DNA of 64,000 nucleotides, from NCBI GenBank assembly GCA_015680685.1, contig MNCI01007778.1:4924-68923 (forward strand). Reading direction: 5' to 3'. Shown piece by piece: positions 56,724 through 64,000 of the stretch. Position 1 is the first letter of the stretch, and the number at the start of each line of letters is the position of its first letter. The position numbers and the translations under genes were made by a program. The notes below the pieces were generated by a model. That model ran no database searches. It was not told the origin of the DNA and saw only the letters and a program-made list of their open reading frames with translations. This DNA is from Gnetum montanum. Its lineage: Eukaryota > Streptophyta > Gnetopsida > Gnetales > Gnetaceae.

Positions 56724-58316
56724 TGTCCCAACGACTCAGCACCTAATATATGAGGTCTCATCATTAATAAACTTAGAATTTTTAAAGTCTTGTGTGTAGT
56801 GATTGTAACACAATGTTGATGATTTTGATAATGCCTCGTTACACTAGTTTTTGGGAACTATGGTTCATGCTTATGCTAATTGTACATGTCATCTGTGTGT
56901 ATGCTTTTCAGTGTGTGAGTCAAATATTTATGTTGTGAATGTTATTACGACATATTTTGCATGCAATGTGGTTGGTTGACATGAGGGTGTGAATCAATTG
57001 GTTCTGAGGCATCTTGAAGGAGTCGAGATGACCTCCACTAAATGCATGGATGAGGTTCCTATCTCAATCCTCATACTAAGAGCAAGAGGTTATAGGCTGG
57101 ACTTATGATAAGTATGAGATATTTGTACATATGAATATACATTAATATACCTTCTAGAAGGTAGAAAGCACTAATGTTAGTACTGATTAATGATAATGAA
57201 ACTAGCAAAAGACTTTAATGCACTAATTTTATTATAAGTACTCATGTCAAAGATATCATGTATTACAGAAAATGTGAAAGTATCAGCCACCATCGAGAAT
57301 AGCATTTTCCTTGAGCCATGGGTTGTTGGAAAGTGTGTTATGCATTATTTATTATGCTCAAATTAGGTGTTATATATGTGGTCTTTATGGTAATATGTTA
57401 TGAGAATAAGTTAGTTATCCCTTGGAGCATAGGATGTTGAGGAATAGTGTATTATGTCACTTTATTCTAACTATGTGTATGGATATATTCTTTGAGCATT
57501 GGATGTTAAGATACTATGTAATGTGAAGATTTAGTGTGGTTCCTCAAAGCATTAAATGCTAGAAGCCTATATTAATTAAGATCTTGTGATGAGTCCATAC
57601 ATTGTGATGATAATATTATGACATCATGGATGTGATGTACATACCTTGGACATATATGAATCAATTGTGTGATATGTAATAGATGTATGAGCTATGATTA
57701 ACATGATTGGATGTTTATGTGCATGCAATGGACTAACCTTGATGCAAGTTGCTTTGATTTTCTCACACCTCTCCACCAGCATAGCATTGTACTCCACATA
57801 TGTAGGAGATGTGTAAAGAATCCCAATCAATCTCTTATTGATCCCTTTATATGCTAATAATGAAGTTGAGAGCTTAGAAGGCCAATAGGTATAATGGAGG
57901 TGATGAAGGCCTTGGTTCTTATTTCATATAATTTTTGTTACATATTTTCATATAAGAGATGGATGTATTTGCACATGGTGTAGGTATGAACTAAGTATGA
58001 GCTATGATTACTATGTATATTGTTGATATGATATATATAGTAGCAAGACATGTTTCAGACATATAGACTGATATGTGGTAATGTTTGTACTATGAAATTA
58101 TCATGCATTTTTATTCGATATGCTTATATGCATTGCACTATTAGAGGATGATGTTATATATGTTGCTTGTGCATGTGTATCATGCTCATTTGGCTATGTG
58201 TGTTGAATATTTTTATGGAGTGGTTTCTTACCTTCTACTTTGTTATGTGATTTGATTACTTATTCAATCCTTACGTAAGCTAGGATTATGTTGGCCATTA
58301 GGATTTTCTAGAGTAT
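56724..58316. other. Uncharacterised repeat DNA right of LTR copy 6
   Basis: Only a decayed polypurine tract is recognisable at the left edge. At 57311-57575 four diverged tandem units share TTGAGCATTGGATGTT-like phrases at 50-110 bp spacing. No protein motif was found. Confidence 0.45.
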
Positions 58317-60759
58317 TGTAACACCCCACCCTAGCAAGGGTAGGGTGATGCCTAGGATCAAGTAATCTTAGCATGGAAGCATGACAACTAAAACTAATAA
58401 TGTGCAAGATACATGATAATAAGAAAAGTCAAATGGTACAAAAATTTCCTACCATACCAAACTAAACATACATATCATGTTATAAAAATGCATGTCTCTA
58501 CATAAAGCAAACTAGACACTGCTATGCGAAAATACAAAAAAAAAACACATAAACCTCATCATCGTATATAGAAGAGTATAGAGAGTTCCATACAAGGGTA
58601 TCCAGTTCATACTACTACACATGAAAATATACATCAACCAAGCACAAAAGATTTTTTCCCTCCTCTACCCTTCCTCTCCATGCTCATCTAGGCTCTTGCA
58701 CCTTTCACCCGTAATTAAATAAAGTTAGTACATAACTGAGTGGAAATCTTGTACACTTCCCCTGCTAGATAAGTGCTGCACTAGAGGAGAGGAGTGAGGT
58801 ACAAGGCAACCTGCAACACTATTAGTCTCATGCATACTCAAAACAACACACACCATATCACCCATACAGCTAACATACTATCATACAAGGTTAACATACC
58901 CATGAGATATACCATAATAGTCCATGATCCACACAATCATAATCCAAATAGAACACCTATTCCCAACAATATGACTCACAACCCAATGAGTCCACACAGT
59001 TGCTAGCATAACTGCATTCAGTGTAGCATGCGAAACATTGCCATGAGTACTCATAACAACCATTGCCTGCAGGTCTTTTATTAGTCTTTTATTTATCCAA
59101 CCAATGTTAGGGTCCGTCAAACTATGACCCTAAACCATTAGCCTTCTGGAGGACTGGTGATAGGGACAAACACACCTATGCCACGAACCAGCAATAGGGA
59201 CGAACACAGCTACACTCTCCCACTCTTAGGATGAGGCTTGAGATAGGAGCCTCACCAATGCATCACAGTGGAGGCCAATCCATGCTACCTCTAAGGTACC
59301 TCATCATCAACAAATCGACACCCTCATGCTAGCACCACCCACCAACAACCATCACAAGCATCATTGCAAGAACATATACACAATCCAGCTAGATTAAGCC
59401 AACACATATCATAAACACAACACACCCAACCAAATATAACCACACAAATCCACCCCTAACTATTACAATCATTCCATGAAAAATAATACCATGATGCAAA
59501 AAAACAACATGAAGACCTTGATATGATAAAACAATACCATATTTCTCAAAAGACACATACTTCCATACAAATGACCACTATAATAACCTTCAAAATGATA
59601 TATGCCTAAAGATGAAACTAATCCCATGACTAGAAAGTACTTTTCGCAACGATTCCAATGACACTAATTTTACCTAAATTAGACACCTAGAAGCAAAGTT
59701 ATGTGCATTCAAAGTTTGATTAATAAAATAATATTTANNNNNNNNNNNNNNNNNNNNNNNNNNNNNNNNNNNNNNNNNNNNNNNNNNNNNNNNNNNNNNN
59801 NNNNNNNNNNNNNNNNNNNNNNNNNNNNNNNNNNNNNNNNNNNNNNNNNNNNNNNNNNNNNNNNNNNNNNNNNNNNNNNNNNNNNNNNNNNNNNNNNNNN
59901 NNNNNNNNNNNNNNNNNNNNNNNNNNNNNNNNNNNNNNNNNNNNNNNNNNNNNNNNNNNNNNNNNNNNNNNNNNNNNNNNNNNNNNNNNNNNNNNNNNNN
60001 NNNNNNNNNNNNNNNNNNNNNNNNNNNNNNNNNNNNNNNNNNNNNNNNNNNNNNNNNNNNNNNNNNNNNNNNNNNNNNNNNNNNNNNNNNNNNNNNNNNN
60101 NNNNNNNNNNNNNNNNNNNNNNNNNNNNNNNNNNNNNNNNNNNNNNNNNNNNNNNNNNNNNNNNNNNNNNNNNNNNNNNNNNNNNNNNNNNNNNNNNNNN
60201 NNNNNNNNNNNNNNNNNNNNNNNNNNNNNNNNNNNNNNNNNNNNNNNNNNNNNNNNNNNNNNNNNNNNNNNNNNNNNNNNNNNNNNNNNNNNNNNNNNNN
60301 NNNNNNNNNNNNNNNNNNNNNNNNNNNNNNNNNNNNNNNNNNNNNNNNNNNNNNNNNNNNNAAATCAAAATCTGTTTGAACCTATGAGATCTTTATTAGA
60401 TGCACTACACATTCACATGCCAAAACAACACCCGAGCATCATGCAACATAGTGTTATAGTACCAATGCCAAAATACCAAAATCACACATAAAACATAAAA
60501 ACATACCGGATAAGTCATCTTGTACCCCAATCTAACACCCCTGCCAGCAACAGCACCTGTCTAACACATCACACAAAGCTAGTGTACATAATCACGTTAG
60601 TGAAGCATGTAAAGACAACATAATCGTAACATAAACATGAAGCCTTATAACATATAAAATACATTAACTTGTCCCCAAAAAAACCCACTGGGACTCCACA
60701 TGTAATGTATAACTCATAAGCAAATGACCATACTTATTGGCTCTGGGTGGGGTGTGTCA
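58317..60759. mobile_element. Solo-LTR-like element with 5-bp target duplication
   Basis: It starts TGTAACACCCCACCC and ends GGGTGGGGTGTGTCA, so the two ends are inverted copies with two mismatches. The flanking pentamers are both AGTAT (58312-58316 and 60760-60764). TG...CA ends and a 5-bp duplication indicate an LTR retrotransposon product; TGTAACACC is a common gypsy LTR start. No coding motif is seen, but 624 bases inside are N. It could instead be a small non-autonomous element. Confidence 0.8.
59738..60361. other. Assembly gap (624 N)
   Basis: A run of N inside the solo-LTR-like element. Confidence 1.
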
Positions 60760-60969
60760 AGTATTTGACTAATGATATTTTGAATGATAATAAGCAATAA
60801 TAATGATCCTGTGAAATCTTATTTGACACATGTTCTAGTAGGTAAGACAAGTTGCTACATGCAATAATCATAAAGATTTAATCAATTGGAATGTAGGACC
60901 CAAAAAATATTATTAATAAGCCAAAATAATCAAAGTACACCATATGTTTAATCACAATGCCCAAATTTT

Positions 60970-61210
60970 TAGAACAATGAGGTGTTAGCCTAGTTTTAAG
61001 ATGTTTGATTTGAAAGCTCCAAGTTATTGGTTGATTATGGCAGGCAATACTGAGTTATTGGAACTCAAAATAAGTCAAACATAGAAATACCACAAGATTT
61101 ATTGAAGTTCATAACTTAGTGCTACCTAGTGGAATTGAACTTGTGACCTAGGATTACCAAGCCAATACTCATATCACTAGGTTGACTCGTCATTGCTAAC
61201 ACTTATATTA
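60970..61210. mobile_element. Inverted pair of SINE copies
   Basis: A plus copy begins ATGAGGTGTTAGCCTAG at about 60978. A minus copy at about 61100-61205 reads GGTCACAAGTTCAATTCCAC on its own strand, with CCTAGTGATATGAG and TTGGCTTGGTAATCCTAG. The tail is followed by GGGTTCCAACACCC, as in the copies near 17.2 kb. Confidence 0.65.
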
Positions 61211-61559
61211 CACTTATTTCAGGGTTCCAACACCCAACCCCCCCAACTTTCCAATTTTAGGAATGTTTACATAAGTGAATAATCTTCCAGTAGATGTTTT
61301 GAAAAAACCAGAAAGGAAAATTAACTTATAATGAAATTTACATTATTTTCAATATCCATGCTTGAACTTGAAGCAGTAAAAGAATTCAATGTAATAGTAG
61401 AACGCTTCGACAAAATATTAAGTTTTGTATGAGATGAAGGTATAAACAAAATTCTAACACAGAATGTCTTTGACATCCTTTAAACCTTGCTTGTCAACAA
61501 AATAGTTCATCTTTTTGTAGATAGTAGTTGATGAATCATGTGTTGTTGGGCCATTGTCA

Positions 61560-63512
61560 AAGATATCCAATCATTCCTTAGTCATAGTCGTTATTATGAG
61601 TAATTCATAGAGAATTTCTCTAAGATTGCTGAATCATTGGTGGAGATGACAAAAAAGGATGCTTCATTTGTCTAAACCAAGGAATGCGAGTAAGCATTCT
61701 AGAAGCTCAAGCAAAAACTCATAGAGACTCCAATTTTACAAGCACCTGATTAGTCTAAACCCTTTTACATCATGATGAATGCATTGAATTTTGCTTTGAA
61801 AATCATGGTCACCAAGTTTGATGATAAGAAACATCCATATTACATCCATTGTGTAAGTCAAAGCATTGTGGGTGCATACTTGAACTACACCACCACAAAG
61901 AAAGAATTGATGGCAGTGATGTTTGCCTTGGAAAAATTTAGGCACAGTGTGCTTAGATATAATGTTTTTGTGCACATAGACCACAGTGCAATCCAGTTCC
62001 TAATGAATAAACCAACGATGAACCCTTGTGTCATACGATGGTTGGTGATCTTATAGGAATTCAATCTTACAATGGTAGATCGAAAGGGAACTGAGAATGT
62101 GGTTGCTAACCACTTGTTTCAGTTGAGATGGGACAACAAAGAGGAGGAGAGCCCATTTTTTGATCAATTCCATAATGAACTCCTCTTTGCTAGTTCTATA
62201 AATGAATAAGTGCCCACTCAACTTAATTGGTACGATGGCATTCGCACCTACCTTCTCACTTAGGAAATGCCACAAGAGCTTGACAATAAGAAGAAACAAT
62301 AGTTTCTTCACTAGGCGAAATGCTTCATGGAGATCAAAGGATACCTTTACAAGATGTGCACTGATGGCCTAGTTTATTGGTGCATTCCCACTGCTGATTA
62401 ACTACATGTTCTCCAAGATGCTCACGAGAGCCCTTATGGGTGCCACTATGTTAAGAGACGCACAACCATTAAGATCTTGATGGTAGGGTATTATTGGCCA
62501 ACACTTTTTAGGGACACTTACTAATTCTTTTGCTCCTATGGTCACTGCCAATGTGATGGTGGGATAATCGCTTGTGTGGATGAATCTTAATAGTGGATCC
62601 AATCACTAGAATCCTTCAACATCTGGGGCATTGCCTTCATGGATTCCATCACACCCATGTTGAATGGAAAGGCATACATCATAGTCGTTGTTGACTATTA
62701 TACAAAATGGGCAAAAGCAGTAGCTATCATTGACTGTACATCTTCTACAGTTGCTCAATTTATACAACAAAATGTTATAAATACGTTTGGGGTGCCATGT
62801 GCATTGATTTTTGATAATGGTACACACTTTACAAGTACCACCTTTCAAAAACTCATGCAACGCTTGGGGGTAGAACATAAATTAACAACACCCTACCACC
62901 CTAAGCCAATGGTCAAGTAAAGCTTATGAATAAGAAGATTACTAAGATCTTATTGAGGAAAATTAGCAAATATAGGAAAGAATGATGCACTAAATTTCAC
63001 AATGCCCTTTGGGCCTATCGCTCAACTTGGAAACTTTTTATAGGCTATTCTCTCTATGAGATGGTGTACAGAGAATTGCCAACTCTTCTTATCCAGTCTA
63101 AGCTCAATACACTCTCAATAGCCTATGACCTTGCCATTGACCTTGACCATAGCCTAGCATAAAAAGAAAGACTAATGAACCTCAATGTGCTTGATGAGAA
63201 TCAATTGATGGCCCTGTCCTTGAATGAAGTGCACAATGCATTTAACAAACAATGCCATGATCTCAAAATAAGGAAGGTAAAATTTCAACCATGAGACAAT
63301 GTCCTTTACTGGAATCCCACACATGTGCCACAAAGAACTAAGTCCCAAATGTTGTGAGAAGCACCTTACATCATCTATGAAACCTTTCCTTCTAAGGTCA
63401 TGTTGATATACAAACCTGATAGCCCAAATAAGAAACTACTAATCAACATGCAACAAATTAAACCTTTTCATGAGCCTAAGAGAGCCAATGACCAAAACAC
63501 CTCAAAAAATGG
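61560..63512 (+). pseudogene. Ty3/gypsy pol remnant: RT end, RNase H, integrase
   Basis: Order: FIENFSKIAESLVEMTKKDA and KLKQKLIETPILQAPD (RT C-terminal side, 61600-61760); YYIHCVSQSIVGAYLNYTTT then KKELMAVMFALEKF and HIDH (RNase H, 61830-62000); the integrase HHCC zinc finger (HESPYGCHYVK ... CSYGHCQC, 62420-62560); the catalytic core WGIAFMDSITPMLNGKAYII and IFDNGTHFTSTTFQKLM (62620-62870); and, after a frame change near 62915, NKKITKILRKISKY through QQIKPFHEPKRAND. At least six in-frame stops make it inactive. The layout resembles Athila/Tat-group elements. Whether it ever supplied proteins to elements A and B is unknown; it is on the opposite strand. Confidence 0.85.
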
Positions 63513-64000
63513 ATAGGCTCCCTCAATATTTCAAATCTCCTCCTTCCAACTTAGTCATGGGGGAGATGGCCATCCATTTCAAATCATACAAAGTGGCTCC
63601 TTAATTTTCATTTTTTCTTGTTTTTCACCATTTTTTGTTTTACACCATCTTTAGTACATCTTATCTTTCATGGATATTTTATAATTTCTTCTATATTTTA
63701 CTTTATTTTGGTTTGTGTTTTTCTTATGCTTTCTTTTTATGTTTTTCTTATATGTGTTTTGTTTTTTCTTTATTGTTGCCAGGACTAAGTGCAATTGTAG
63801 CTGTTTGCTAATGGTGGTTTGTACTATAATGTTATTTGATTACTAATGCCTAGATTCTCTCTTTCAATTTTGGTATTAATAACTAAGACATGGGTTCTTT
63901 TTCATGAAATAGACAATGAGTCCACATCATCCACGCATCCACAAACTCTATGATGTTCCTTGTTTTGGAAATATGAGGTCCCTTCCTTAATGAAACTTTT
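63513..64000 (+). other. 3' flank of the gypsy pol remnant, no gene seen
   Basis: T-rich sequence after the integrase C-terminus, expected to be non-coding interior leading to a 3' LTR beyond the window. Confidence 0.4.

Noticed and set aside
59701-60387. Open frames across the N gaps (also 45945-46369)
   Set aside because: They exist only because N is read as unknown residue.

Overview
The window is nuclear DNA of a land plant with a large, repeat-rich genome. The evidence is two spliced genes with introns of up to about 6 kb and plant-type protein families (EXO70 exocyst subunit, SCP1-like CTD phosphatase, LHC-like chloroplast protein). Background is AT-rich and full of plant Ty1/copia, Ty3/gypsy, LINE and tRNA-derived SINE debris. 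A gymnosperm or another large-genome lineage would fit, but nothing seen here fixes the species. Two N gaps (46085-46283 and 59738-60361) and single Ns at 42353, 42593 and 46436 mark draft assembly.

Layout. 1-1300: a GC-rich island carrying a broken LINE 3' end, a plant-transposon-like domain and a long G tract. 1440-5220: antisense copia gag/protease debris, then a LINE endonuclease fragment. 5558-11974 (+): three 3' exons of an LHC-like one-helix protein gene; its 6-kb intron holds a hairpin element and LINE fragments. 12.3-20.3 kb: no genes, but a 2-kb near-palindrome (about 14.84-16.87 kb) and a cluster of tRNA-derived SINEs. 20761-27752 (+): a complete six-exon SCP1-like small phosphatase (474 aa). 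28.5-33 kb: AT-rich spacer. 33100-35238 (-): an intronless EXO70B/D-like gene (712 aa); its real ATG lies 30 codons inside the longest open frame. 37.4-56.7 kb: a nest built mainly from one Ty3/gypsy LTR family (at least six LTR copies, tRNA-Asp-type primer site, gag but no recognisable pol) together with a copia family and a dead L1-type LINE. 58317-60759: a solo-LTR-like element with a perfect 5-bp target duplication. 61.5-63.5 kb (+): a decayed gypsy RT/RNase H/integrase.

The three cellular genes show no functional linkage; this is ordinary plant gene spacing with transposon-filled gaps. The strongest leads are: the phosphatase exon 4, which ends inside the catalytic DLDET motif, has a length divisible by three, and is flanked by two SINEs in opposite orientation; the 2-kb hairpin; and the gag-only gypsy family.
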